DNA of 64,000 bases from Zea mays. Lineage: Eukaryota; Streptophyta; Magnoliopsida; Poales; Poaceae. Positions within the stretch are counted from its first letter, which is position 1, and every line of letters begins with the position of its first letter. Of this stretch, positions 33,900 to 45,347 are shown piece after piece. Location: positions 45,244,095-45,308,094 of the forward strand of contig NC_050097.1 in NCBI RefSeq assembly GCF_902167145.1, written 5' to 3'. Both the position numbers and the translations under genes were made by a program. The notes below the pieces were generated by a model. That model saw only the letters and a list, made by a program, of their open reading frames with translations, made no database searches and was not told where the DNA came from.

Positions 33900-36800
33900 T
33901 GTAACACCCGGTTTTAAGGAACAAAGCCGGGTGCATCTCATACATGCGCCAAGAAGACAACATATATAATAACAGAGTGTATAGAGATAAATGTCACAAA
34001 ACATCAGAGTATTTATTACATAGCGGAAGACTTATTACAAAATAAAGATAAATATAAAACGAACTAAGGATCGTTGGCGCCAATGTCGACTGAGAAACGC
34101 CATCTAGATCAGATCGAACTCCTCAGTGTTAGGCGGCTCCTCTTCGACCACCTGTTCTTCTCCTGTGGGGGGGGTGTGAGACAGCAAGAGTGAGCTCACA
34201 TACGCTCATCGCTCAACAAGTTGTGGGGAATAATGTGACATGAACTCACCAAAGGTGGGAGTTCATGAAGTGTAAGGCTGATCAATGGAATAAAGGCTGA
34301 GGCTAAGCATTGCTTTTATAAGTTGGTCAAAATTTTATTAGCAATTACTAAGTGTAAGTAAATACCAAACCTTAATAATAATAAAGAACAGTAATAGTAA
34401 AATAATCCCAAATGCGATGCAAATGTCAAATTGAATTTAAGTTCCATATTTAATCATGTGAGGGTCCGAGCCGCTCTTGACCGTGAGCACGGCTAGTATA
34501 CTAGTTTTACACTCTGCAGAGGTTGCGCATCTTTACCCACAAGTCGTGTATCCCATGTCGCCTGGGTTTGCAAGGCCCTTAGACACTACCGAGGTGAATG
34601 GCTAGGGATCCACTACGAGGCCTTTACAAAGTTCCACTAGCTTCCGAAAACCCGCTACAGTTTATAGGAAGATCCAGTACAGGGTTCCTGGCTGACCGCC
34701 ATCGCAGCAAAATCAACCAGGGACCTCCCCGCACTGACCTCTCCCCTACTGCCCTTGCCCCTTTCAGGTAAGGTAGTCTTCCACTAGCTTTCCTAATTAG
34801 TCAGCCAAGGGCGTCCCATTATACCCTTGTGGTAGCACTGTTTTCCCGGGTGGTCGCTCCATGTTCCCATTAATTTAATGATCTTAACATGAACAATAAT
34901 AATAACAAGTTAATAACAGAATAATCATGAATAGTGTATCTCCATACCCAATCCACATAAAGCAATAGCAAGTACTACCCAAAAATATTTCAGGGGTGAA
35001 CAAGGTATAGAGGTAATCAAAACTGGGGTAACATAAAGGCTCCCATCAAAATTATCCTATGCAGATCATTAAAATTAATAAGAACATGGCTGGGAAAGTA
35101 AGTGATCAAGGGCACAACTTGCCTTTAATGAGCTCCTGCTCAGCTACTTCAACCTGCTGCTCACCAGGATCCTCGGTCACGGGCTCTTCTACTCGCCACA
35201 ATACAAACAAGCACAGGATACAGGGAAAATTAACATTACACCAAGCATGTAAACAAAATACACAGAGATATTCTACATAATAAAATAAAATTCTAGGAAC
35301 AGGAATCATAATTTTCTGAGTTATAGATTTTAAGTTATGCATTTTCAAAGGTTTTATGTGCTTTAAATAGGATTAAGTGGTAAATAAATTCCTTACTGTT
35401 TTCATGACATAACAGAGGCTCTAGATGATAGATAATAATATTATAAAATTTTAGGAACTGGAATGGCTCAATTTGGAGTTTATATGAATTTTCTATGAAT
35501 TATTGAAGTTCTAGTAATTATTTTCATATTGAAAATCCATTTTCTATTTCATTTATTCAAATTAAATGATCTCTGGACTGGGCCTCGATTTCTGTAAAGC
35601 GCAGGGGCTTCGGAGTAAAACCCCGCAGACACAGAGCACAGTTCACGTGGATGGCGGGTTGATTTGCTAAAAAGTGAGGGGTTCTTTTATAACTCTGACC
35701 CGCGAAGGGGTATCTTCTAATCTCGGCCGCACGATCACCATTGGACGCTACAGATTAGATCCCAGCGGCCCCGAACCGGTATGCCCTCATAGCCGCACGA
35801 ATCAAGATCTAGGGTCCCGATTTAAAACAGGGGATCACGCCCCAGACGCGCCCGATCCCGATCGGACGGCCACCGTTACACTTCCCGAATCGGTACGCAT
35901 AAACTAATCAACACCGTCGGTGAAAGATCCAACGGTTGAAAACCTCACACTCTCATATCTAATCATAGCCGTACATCATTGCATCAACGGACCAGGATCT
36001 TCCCCTACCTCACGGCCGAGCGAACGGCGGCGCCCGCGACGGACGCGGCGGCACATCGCCGGAGAACCCGATTCCTACCCTACGGTGCACCATCCCGGCA
36101 TCTGATACTCGCGGAACAAAATTGACACGACGGCGAACATGGGATGGGGGTTCATACCAACAGTTGGAGGCCGAACGCCCCTGACCACGGCGCGGCGGAG
36201 ATGGCACACGACGGTGAGGAATCCCGGGGGCTCCGTCGACCAATCGTGCACGTCGAGGCCACCGACACCTTCCTCGCGGTCCGTGGAGACTTCTAGACAC
36301 GACGTTAGGGCAGCGGCAACGGGGAGCACGAGGTTTGCCGACCGGCCCTCACTCCTAGCCCGCGGCGGCACTCAACCTCACTCGAATTTTCCCCCCTCTC
36401 TGTGCGATTCACGGCGGCGCAAGCGGATGAGGAGGGAAGGAAGGAGCAGGGGAGTTCGCCTACTTATCCTCCGTGGACCCGGCTCGGGCTGGAAGGAGGT
36501 CGCCCGCGATTCACGGCCACGGCGACGAGTACCCCGCGCGGTCAGTTAAGGCGAAGAGGAACGGCTGACACGGGGGGTCGGGTTGTCAGCGACCGCGCGT
36601 GACTTCCTGTTGCAACAGAACCCGCGAGGAAAGGGGGAAACCCCGACAGGCGGGTCCCACCTGTCGGCGCCGAAGACCGACCGGCGGCCCCAGTTGACAG
36701 CGAGCCATCACATGACCAGCGCGGGAGCGTGTGGGCTGGCGCGGTGAAGGTGGGCCGAATTTGGTACAGTCGGCCCAAGTAAGGTTTCTTCTCTTTTTTT

Positions 36801-37230
36801 TATTTTCTATTCTCTTCTCTAATTTTTTTCAAATTTAAATCTCAAATTTGAATTCCACTTAAGTGCAAATTCAAGTTCATGTTAACTATGCAATTTATTC
36901 TCACCATCATGTGGTAAAGTTATTCACTTTTAATATTATTTTATATTGAATAATATTTCTTTCTTTACATTTTTATTTCCAAATTCTAAGATTTGAATTA
37001 GGTTTTAATCCTTCATTTACATCATTAATGTAACCTTATTGATATTTTCTTTATTATTAAATGCACAAACAATTAAACTCCAGCATGATGCACAATTTTA
37101 GTGGTATACATTCTTATTAATTATTTGTTTTCATGTGATGTTCTCATGAAATGATAAATATAGACAACACATATAGATATAGAGTAATATACTTTCTCTT
37201 TTTAGCCTTTCTTACAAAGTGGGCGTTACA
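33900..37230 (-). repeat. LTR 3 of the array (outer 5' LTR)
   Basis: 3331 bp. It differs from LTR 1 at one position I noticed (T at 35126, C in LTRs 1 and 2) and from LTR 2 at three. Right boundary: gcgttaca followed by the CACAA duplication. Confidence 0.92.
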
Positions 37231-37235
37231 CACAA

Positions 37236-37676
37236 CTTTCGCCGCGTCAGAATTACCGCATTTAGTAGCTTCTGAATTTGTGGGTAGCGGATTTTGGTCT
37301 TGGACAGTACTTCACTAATGAAGTAGACCAGCCTCTGGACGAGCAATGCATGCCCTTCTTCTCGTCTCTCGACCACGATCGCGGCGCTGACCACCTGAGT
37401 GGTTGCGGCTACGTAGATCAAGAGGGCTTCTCTGGCAGCGGGGGGCACCAAGATGGGCACGCTTGTAAGGAGCGCCTTTAAGTTCTCGAGGGCTTCCTCG
37501 GCCTCGGGGGTCCAAGTGAAGCGCTCGGTCTTCCTTAAGAGGCGGTATAGGGGTAGGCCATTTCCCCGAGGCACGAGATGAAGCGGCTCAGAGCCGCAAG
37601 GCATCCCATGACCCTCTGCACTCCTTTCAAGTCCTTGATAGGCCCCATGTTGGTGATGGCCGTGATTTTCTCTGGG
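37236..37676 (-). pseudogene. Tat pol middle part: end of reverse transcriptase and first RNase H
   Basis: Continues the reverse transcriptase thumb/connection (ITNMGPIKDLKGVQRVMGCL in the lower-quality frame near 37600-37680) into TPEAEEALENLKALL and the first RNase H. The usual catalytic Asp motif of Gypsy RNase H (TDAS) is replaced by YVAATTQVVSAAIV, so this RNase H is inactive. That is normal for Tat elements, which rely on the second RNase H now found at 17006. Both flanks are cut by insertions: the chromovirus array on the left and the Copia element on the right. A frame change occurs near 37600. Confidence 0.8.
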
Positions 37677-37681
37677 TTGGC

Positions 37682-38928
37682 TGAGAGCACCTAGAGGAGG
37701 GTGAATAGGTGATCCTATAAAACTTAAAACTTAACACCACAAACTTGATTAAGAGTTAGTATAATGAAATCAAGTGAGTAGAGAGGAGAGCTCTTGTGAA
37801 GCACGATAGACACAATAAGGACAAGCACAAGAGACACGAGGATTTTATCCCGTGGTTCGGTCAAGTACAAAACTTGCCTACTCCACGTTGTGGCGTCCCA
37901 ACGAACGAGAGTTGCACTCAACTCCTCTCAAGTGATCCAATGATCAACTTGAATACCACGGTGTTCTTTTCACTTTGCTCTTTTCCCGTTTGCGAGGAAT
38001 CTCCACAACTTGGAGTCTCTCGCCCTTACAATAAGAATCAATATGAAGCACAAGAGTAAGGAAGGGTAGCAACACACACAAAACAACAGCAAATACGCAC
38101 ACCCACGATCAAGACTTGAGCTCAAGACAATATCTCAAGGTTCTCACTAGAACAGAGCCCAAATCACTAAGAATGACGAACTAGTGCGCAAGAGTGAAGT
38201 GTGAATGATCAACAATGCTCAAAGGTTGCTTGGTGTCTTCCTCCATGCGCCTAGGGGTCTCTTTTATAGCCCCAAGGCAGCTAGGAGCCGTTGAGAGCAT
38301 TCCAGGAAGGCAAATCTTACCTTCTGTCGCCTGGCGCACCGGACAGTCCGGTGCACCACCGGACACTGTCCGGTGCGGATTTCTTTCCTTCTGTGGCGAA
38401 GCCGACCGTTGGCGCCTGAGAGCCGTTGGCACACCGGACACTGTCCGGTGCACACCAGACAGTCCGGTGCCCCCTTCCGACCATTGGCTCGGCCACGTGT
38501 CTCGCGCGGATCGCGCGGCCGACCGTTGGCCCGGCCGACCGTTGGCTCACCGGACAGTCCGGTGTACACCGGATAGTCCAGTGAATTTTAGTCGTACGCC
38601 GTTAATTACTTCCCGAGAGCAGCAAGTTTGTCTGAGTCTGCCTGGCGCACCGGACACTGTCCGGTGCACCACCGGACAGTCTGGTGCACCCAGACTGAGC
38701 AGACTTTGGCAGAACAAAGCCATCTCTTTTCCAATTTGATTTCTCCTGTTTCCAGCACTTAGACACAATACATCAGTCCATAAAACAATGTACTAAGTCT
38801 AGAAACATACCTTTTGACTTGATTTGCACTTTGTCCACCACTTTGCATAGATCAACACTTAGGCACTTGTGTTGGACACTAAATAACCAAAATACTTAGA
38901 AATGGCCCAAAGGCACATTTCCCTTTCA
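37682..38928 (-). repeat. 3' LTR of Opie/Ji-like element
   Basis: 1247 bp, TG...CA. It carries one more palindromic unit (near 38449) than the 5' LTR, which explains most of the 18-bp length difference. Confidence 0.92.
38335..38700. repeat. Palindromic caccggacagtccggtg cluster in 3' LTR
   Basis: Repeated near-perfect palindromes of the type caccggacagtccggtg and caccggacactgtccggtg occur in two groups (about 38335-38475 and 38545-38690), separated by several gaccgttggc motifs (near 38408, 38520, 38535). Equivalent clusters are at 46000-46340 and 60668-61130. Confidence 0.85.
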
Positions 38929-38942
38929 ATCTCCCCCTTTTT
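38929..38942 (-). other. Polypurine tract of Opie/Ji-like element
   Basis: Minus strand aaaaagggggagat directly before the 3' LTR. Confidence 0.75.
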
Positions 38943-39717
38943 GGTGTTTTATGCCAACACAACATAAAGCAAATAGAACAAGTGCAAAATCAATTCAAAT
39001 AAGAACTCAAAATTGTTTTGATTCAAATTTGACATATATGGATCATTCTTTGCCACCACTTGGTTTGTTTTTGCAAATCAACCTCAATTTCTAAGTCACA
39101 CACTTGTTGAAACATAAAGAGAGATATTTCAAGAGAAATTGATCAAAGAGTTCAAAAACTCCCCCTTTTCCCATAATTAAACCTTCGCCCCACAAGAGAC
39201 CAATTTTTGACAATAAGAGGCAACCAAGAGTATTTTGACAAACAAAAACTCTAACTCAACTCTAACTCTACTTTCAAAAATTCTCAAGTGGTAGCTGATC
39301 CATTTCTTGCTTTGGCCTTATTTTCTCCCCCTTTGGCATCAAGCACCAAAACGGGATCAATTTTGGCCCTTTAACCCCATTGCCTCACCAAAATCTTCAA
39401 CTAAGAGTAAAAAGGCAGTAAGAGTACAAAGATGAACTTGGTAAAAAGTTACTCTTTCATCGGAGTGCAGTGGAAGTCTTGCATGGTCCAAGTCCACCTT
39501 TTCCCTTTCAAACCTCCTTTGAGACTAAATTAAGCAAACTCAAGCACACAGTTAGTCTCAAAGGGTCAAGTTGTAGCACGTCTCCCCCTAAATTTGTGCA
39601 TCACTTGCAAAGGACTTGTGAGGTCCGGGGAGTGCTTGTACAACTTGAGCACCATAAATAAACAACAAAATGCATTAAGGAACATGATCAAGGGCATAAA
39701 CACAAGTATGCTATAAT
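38943..39717. other. Non-coding 3' region of Opie/Ji-like element
   Basis: About 775 bp between the pol stop and the polypurine tract. Several pyrimidine runs (ctccccctttt near 39160 and 39325; purine on the element strand) look like extra polypurine-like tracts. There is no env-like ORF, although some SIRE relatives carry one in this place. The colinear region in the second Copia element is 61372-62147. Confidence 0.6.
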
Positions 39718-42700
39718 TCAATCCAGGTTCCGCGAATCTAAGACATTGAGCTCACTACGCAGCCTGCAAAAGGTCTTCTCATCTAGAGGCTTGGTAAAGA
39801 TATCGGCTAGCTGGTTCTCGGTGCTAACATGAAACACTTCGATATCTCCCTTTTGCTGGTGGTCTCTCAAAAATTGATGCCGGATGTCTATGTGCTTTGT
39901 GTGGCTGTGTTCAACAGGATTTTCCGCCATGCGGATAGCACTCTCATTATCACATAGGAGTGGGACTTTGCTCAGATTGTAGCCAAAGTCCCGGAGGGTT
40001 TGCCTCATCCAAAGTAGTTGCGCGCAACACTGTCCTGCGGCAATGTACTCGGCCTCAGCGGTGGATAGGGCAACAGAAGTTTGTTTCTTAGAATTCCATG
40101 ACACCAGGGACCTTCCTAAGAATTGGCACGTCCCTGATGTACTCTTCCTATCGACCTTACATCCAGCATAGTCGGAGTCTGAATATCCAATCAAGTCAAA
40201 AGTAGACCCCTTTGGATACCAGATCCAGAAGCAAGGCGTAGCGACTAAATATCTAAAGATTCGCTTCACCGCCACTAAGGGACACTCCTTAGGATCAGAT
40301 TGAAATCTAGCACACATGCATACGCTAAGCATAATGTCCGGTCTACTAGCACATAAATAAAGTAAAGACCCTATCATAGACCGGTATGCTTTTTGATCAA
40401 CGGACTTACCTCCTTTGTTGAGGTCGGTGTGTCCGTCGGTTCCCATTGGAGTCTTTGCGGGCTTGGCGTCCTTCATCCCAAACCGCTTGATCAAGTCTTG
40501 CGTGTACTTGGTTTGAGAGATGAAGGTCCCATCCTTGAGTTGCTTCACTTGGAACCCAAGGAAGTAGCTTAACTCGCCCATCATCGACATCTCGAATTTC
40601 TGAGTCATCACCCTGCTAAACTCTTCACAAGACTTTTGGTTAGTAGAACCAAATATTATGTCATCCACATAAATTTGGCACACAAACAGATCACCATCGC
40701 AAGTCTTAGTGAAAAGAGTTGGATCGGCTTTCCCAACCTTGAAAGCATTAACAATTAAAAAGTCTCTCTGGCATTCATACCATGCTCTTGGGGCTTGCTT
40801 AAGTCCATAGAGCGCCTTAGAGAGCTTACACACGTGGTCGGGGTACCGTTCATCCTCAAAGCCAGGGGGTTGCTCCACGTACACCTCCTCCTTGATTAGC
40901 TCGTTGAGGAAAGCGCTCTTCACATCCATTTGGAACAACCTGAAAGAATGGTGAGCGGCATATGCTAGCAAAATGCGAATGGACTCTAGCCTAGCCACAA
41001 GAGCAAAAGTCTCCTCAAAGTCCAAACCTGCGACTTGGGCATAACCTTTTGCCACAAGTCTAGCCTTGTTCCTTGTCACCACCCCGTGCTCGTCTTGTTT
41101 GTTGCGAAACACCCACTTGGTTCCCACAACATTTTACTTGGGACGAGGCACCAGTGTCCAAACTTCATTTCTCTTGAAGTTATTGAGCTCCTCTTTAATG
41201 GCCAACACCCAGTCCGGATCTAGCAAGGCCTCTTCTACCCTGAAAGGCTCAATAGAAGAGACAAAAGAGTAATGCTCACAAAAATTAACTAATCGAGATC
41301 GAGTAGTTACTCTCTTGCTAATATCACCCAAAATCTAGTCGACGGGATGATCCCTTTGAATCATCGCTCGAACTTGGGTTGGAGGTGCCGGTTGCGCTTC
41401 TTCCTCCATTACATGATCATATTGTGCTCCCCTTGATCACACGCCTCCTGTTCATCATCTTGAGTTGGGGGACGCACCATTGTTGAGGAAGAAGGTTGAT
41501 CTTGGTCATCTTGTTCCTGTGGCCGCACATCTCCAATCGCCATGGTGCGTATTGCAGCTGTTGGAACTTCTTCTTCATCTACATCATCAAAATCAACAAC
41601 TTGCTCTCTTGGAGAGCCATTAGTCTCATCAAATACAATGTCGCTAGAGACTTCAACCAAACCCGATGATTTGTTGAAGACTCTATACGCCTTTGTATTT
41701 GAGTCATAACCTAATAAAAATCCTTCTACGGCTTTGGGAGCAAATTTGGAATTCCTACCCTTCTTCACTAGAATGTAGCATTTACTCCCAAAAACCCGAA
41801 AATACGAAACATTTGGTTTGTTACCGGTTAGTAGCTCATACGACGTCTTCTTGAGAAGGCGATGAAGGTAGACCCTGTTGATGGCGTGGCAAGTCGTGTT
41901 CACGACTTCCGACCAAAAGCGCTCGGGGTTCTTGAACTCTCCAAGCATCGTCCTCGCCATGTCTATAAGCATCCTGTTCTTCCTCTCTACCACACCATTT
42001 TGCTGTGGTGTGTAGGGAGCGGAGAACTCGTGCTTGATCCCTTCCTCCTCAAGGTACTCCTCCACTTGAAGATTCTTGAACTCGGACCCATTGTCGCTCC
42101 TTATCTTCTTCACCTTGAGCTCAAACTCGTTTTGAGCTCTCCTTAGGAAGCGCTTGAGGGTCCCTTGGGTTTCAGATTTATCCTGCAAAAAGAATACCCA
42201 AGTGAAGCGGGAAAAGTCATCAACAATAACTAGTCCATACTTACTTTCTCCTATGCTTAGATAGGCGACGGGTCCAAAGAGGTCCATATGTAGCAGCTCC
42301 AGAGGTCTTGATGTGGTTATCACATTCTTGCTGTGATGCGCTCCTCCCACTTGTTTACCTGCTTGACAAGCTGCACAAGGTCTATCTTTTTCGAAAGTAA
42401 CATTGGTTAGACCTATCACGTGTTCTCCCTTTAGAAGCTTGTGAAGGTTCTTCATCCCCACATGTGCTAAGCGGCGATGCCACAGCCAGCCCATGCTAGT
42501 CTTAGCAATTAAGCATGCATCTAGACCGGCCTCCTCTTTTGCAAAATCAACTAAATAAAGTTTGCCGTCTAATACACCCTTAAAAGCTAATGAACCATCA
42601 CTTCTTCTAAAGACAGACACATCTACATTCGTGAATAGACAATTATATCCCATATTGCATAATTGACTAACAGATAACAAATTATATCCAAGAGACTCAA

Positions 42701-42911
42701 CTAAAAACACATTAGAAATAGAGTGCTCAGATGAAATAGCAATCTTCCCTAACCCTTTCACCTTGCCTTGGTTCCCATCACCGAATATTATTGAATCTTG
42801 GGGATCCTTGTTCTTGACGTAGGAAGAGAACATCTTCTTTTCCCCCGTCATGTGGTTTGTGCATCCGCTGTCGATAATCCAACTAGAGCCCCCGGATGCA
42901 TAAACCTGCAA
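39718..42911 (-). pseudogene. Copia pol: protease, integrase, reverse transcriptase, RNase H (broken)
   Basis: First open part 42911-41409: protease SWIIDSGCTNHM near its start, gag-pre-integrase zinc site (LWHRRLAHVG ... CAACQAGK), integrase core D (HMDLFGPV, about residue 210), D (SDNGSEF, about 272) and E (GVVERKNRM, about 308). Second part about 41331-39718: reverse transcriptase beginning WVLAIKEELNNF, with YVDDIIFGS (about 40655-40680), and RNase H with [16 protein letters not shown] and [12 protein letters not shown]. Breaks: a stop after HNMIM at 41409, a stop near 41338, and TAA at about 41131-41133 just before NVVGTKW. Gag ends in another frame 8 bp upstream (possible indel around 42915), so gag and pol are no longer continuous. 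It ends TAA/TAG-type at 39718-39720 after LDSRNLD. Confidence 0.88.
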
Positions 42912-42918
42912 GGCAAAT

Positions 42919-45297
42919 TTAGGCTTGGGTCTTAGGTACCCAACTCATGTTGGGTCCTACAAGGTTAGTACAAATATCCTTAGGGACCCAAATGCAAGTT
43001 TTGTCTCCCTTGCATTTTGCCCCTAATTTTCTAGCAACTATCTTCCTATCCTTTCTACAAATGGCAAAGGAAGCATTTAAAGCATGATAAATTGTAGAAG
43101 GTTCACTACTTGTTTTCCTAGAAACATGAACAACATTTCTTCTAGGCATGTGATTAATAACATTTCTCCTCGCTAAATTTCTATCATGCACAACATGGGA
43201 ACTAGAAGCAGTCATAGCATATGAAACAACATTATTGCAATGAACATTCCTAGAATATTTCCTATCATTGTATAAGAAAGCATGGTTCTTTTGCACACTA
43301 TTTGCCATAGGGGCCTTCCCTTTCTCCTTGATGGAGATGGGTGCCTTATGGCTTGTCAAGTTCTTGGCTTCCCTCTTGAAGCCAAGCCCATCCTTAATTG
43401 AGGGGTGTCTACCAACCATGTAGGCATCCCTAGCAAATTTTAGTTTATCAAAATCACTCTTGCTAGTCTTAAGTTGGGCATTAAGACTAGCCACTTCATC
43501 ATTTAATTTAGAAATGCGAGCTAGGTGTTCACTACAAGCATCAATGTTAACATCTTTACACCTAGTGCAAGTTACAACATTTTCTACACACGATGTTGAT
43601 TTACTAGCTATTTCTAACTTAGCATTCAAATTATCATTTATGCTCCTTAAGCTAGAAATTGTCTCATGGCAAGTAGATAGTTCACAAGAAAGCATCTCAT
43701 TCCTTTTAACTTCTAAAGCATGAGATTTTTGTGCCTCTACAAATTTATCATGTTCTTCATATAACAAATCCTCTTGCTTTTCTAATAACTTATTCTTATC
43801 ATTCAAGGCATCAATTAATTCATTAATTTTATCAACCTTGGTTCTATCTAGTCCCTTGAATAAACATGAATAATCTATTTCATCATCACTAGACTCGTCC
43901 TCACTTGAAGAAGCATAAGTAGTATTTCGAGTACATACCTTCTTCTCCCTTGCCATGAGGCATGTATGGCGCTCGTTGGGGAAGAGGGTCGATTTGTTGA
44001 AGGCGGTGGCGGCAAGTCCTTCGTTGTCGGAGTCGGACGACGAACAATCCGAGTCCCACTCCTTTCCAAGGTGTGCCTCGCCCTTAGCCTTCTTGTAAGC
44101 TTTCTTCTTTTCCCTCTTGTTCCCTTGTTCCTGGTCACTATCATTATCGGGACAGTTAGTGATAAAATGACCAACCTTACCACATTTGAAGCATGAGCGC
44201 TTCCCCTTCGTCTTGTTCTTGTAAGGCTGTCCTTTGCGTTCCTTAAGCGCCGTCTTGAAGCGCTTGATGATGAGGGCCATCTCTTCATCATTGAGCCCGG
44301 CCGCCTCAACTTGTGCTACCTTGCTAGGTAGCGCCTCCTTGCTCCTCGTTGCTTTGAGAGCAATGGGTTGAGGTTCATGGATTGGACCGTTCAACGCGTC
44401 GTCCACGTATCTTGCCTCCTTGATCATCATCCGCCCACTTACGAACTTTCCAAGGATCTCATCGGGCGTCATCTTCGTGTACCTAGGATTCTCACGAATA
44501 TTGTTCACAAGATGTGGATCAAGAACGGTAAAGGACCTTAGCATTAGGCGGACGACGTCGTGGTCCGTCCATCGTGTGCTTCCATAGCTCCTTATCTTGT
44601 TGATGAGGGTCTTGAGCCTGTTGTATGTTTGGGTTGGCTCCTCCCCTCTTATCGTCGCGAATCTCCCGAGTTCGCCTTCCACCAATTCCATCTTGGTGAG
44701 CATGGTAACGTCGTTCCCCTCATGTGAGATCTTGAGGGTGTCCCATATTTGCTTGGCATTGTCCAAGCCGCTCACCTTATGGTACTCGTCCCTGCACAAT
44801 GAGGCTAACAACACAGTAGTAGCTTGTGCATTTTTATGAATTTGCTCGTTAATGAACATGGGACTATCAGTACTATCAAATTTCATTCCACTCTCTACTA
44901 TCTCCCATATGCTTGGATGGAGAGAGAACAAGTGACTACGCATTTTGTGACTCCAAAATCCGTAGTCCTCTCCATCAAAGTGAGGAGGTTTGCCAAGTGG
45001 AATGGAGAGAAAATGAGTATTTGTACTTTGCGGAATACGAGAGTAATCGAAAGAAAAGTTTGAATTAACCGTCTTTCTTTTGTCGTAGTCGTTGTCATCG
45101 TTGTCCTTTTGGGAAGAAGTGGACTTGTCGCTGTCGTCGTAGTAGACGATCTCCTTGATGCGCCTCGTCTTCTTCTTCTTCCCATCTCTTCGTTTGTGAC
45201 CCGAGCCCGAGTCGGTAGGCTTGTCATCTTTCGGCTCGTTGGCGAAGGACTCCTTCTCCTTATCATTGATCACAATCCTCTTTCCCTTAGGATCCAT
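42919..45297 (-). CDS. Copia Gag protein, 792 codons
   Basis: Capsid-type Gag of a SIRE-lineage Copia element. It starts MDPKGKRIVIND just after the primer site. It has a basic/acidic low-complexity N-terminus (KKKKTRR, DDSDKSTSS), then the Copia gag domain (LGKPPHFDGEDYGFWSHKM near residue 100, UBN2-like), a CCHC zinc knuckle CFKCGKVGHFITNC at about residues 367-380, an S/D/E-rich stretch, and a coiled coil (about 490-650). This frame is fully open, whereas pol is broken, so Gag alone could still be produced and package other elements. It stops TAA at 42919-42921. Confidence 0.9.
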   Translation of the reverse strand: MDPKGKRIVINDKEKESFANEPKDDKPTDSGSGHKRRDGKKKKTRRIKEIVYYDDSDKSTSSQKDNDDNDYDKRKTVNSNFSFDYSRIPQSTNTHFLSIPLGKPPHFDGEDYGFWSHKMRSHLFSLHPSIWEIVESGMKFDSTDSPMFINEQIHKNAQATTVLLASLCRDEYHKVSGLDNAKQIWDTLKISHEGNDVTMLTKMELVEGELGRFATIRGEEPTQTYNRLKTLINKIRSYGSTRWTDHDVVRLMLRSFTVLDPHLVNNIRENPRYTKMTPDEILGKFVSGRMMIKEARYVDDALNGPIHEPQPIALKATRSKEALPSKVAQVEAAGLNDEEMALIIKRFKTALKERKGQPYKNKTKGKRSCFKCGKVGHFITNCPDNDSDQEQGNKREKKKAYKKAKGEAHLGKEWDSDCSSSDSDNEGLAATAFNKSTLFPNERHTCLMAREKKVCTRNTTYASSSEDESSDDEIDYSCLFKGLDRTKVDKINELIDALNDKNKLLEKQEDLLYEEHDKFVEAQKSHALEVKRNEMLSCELSTCHETISSLRSINDNLNAKLEIASKSTSCVENVVTCTRCKDVNIDACSEHLARISKLNDEVASLNAQLKTSKSDFDKLKFARDAYMVGRHPSIKDGLGFKREAKNLTSHKAPISIKEKGKAPMANSVQKNHAFLYNDRKYSRNVHCNNVVSYAMTASSSHVVHDRNLARRNVINHMPRRNVVHVSRKTSSEPSTIYHALNASFAICRKDRKIVARKLGAKCKGDKTCIWVPKDICTNLVGPNMSWVPKTQA

Positions 45298-45334
45298 CCC
45301 TTCGGGCGATTAGTCCCTTTCTTGAAGAGAACGA

Positions 45335-45345
45335 CTCCGATACCA
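45335..45345 (-). other. Primer-binding site of Opie/Ji-like element
   Basis: Minus strand tggtatcggag, 2 nt from the 5' LTR. It matches the initiator tRNA-Met complement (tggtatcagag) with one mismatch. Confidence 0.75.
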
Positions 45346-45347
45346 AT

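Larger units (their letters stand above)
17034..37230 (-). mobile_element. Tandem Tekay/Del-like chromovirus array (3 LTRs, 2 internals)
   Basis: A Ty3/Gypsy chromovirus present as LTR-internal-LTR-internal-LTR with an exact 8433-bp period. LTRs are 3331 bp each and internals 5102 bp each. One target duplication, CACAA, flanks the whole array (17029-17033 and 37231-37235), while neither internal junction has one. LTRs start tgtaacaccc and end gcgttaca. Primer sites match initiator tRNA-Met and polypurine tracts are intact. Both gag-pol ORFs are open. It inserted into the Tat element between the two RNase H regions. The family name is inferred from LTR size, the MVNTRRG start and the C-terminal chromodomain. 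Confidence 0.93.

Noticed and set aside
38943..39717. Env-like ORF in the Copia 3' region
   Set aside because: Some SIRE elements have one here, but no frame of meaningful length exists in either Copia copy.
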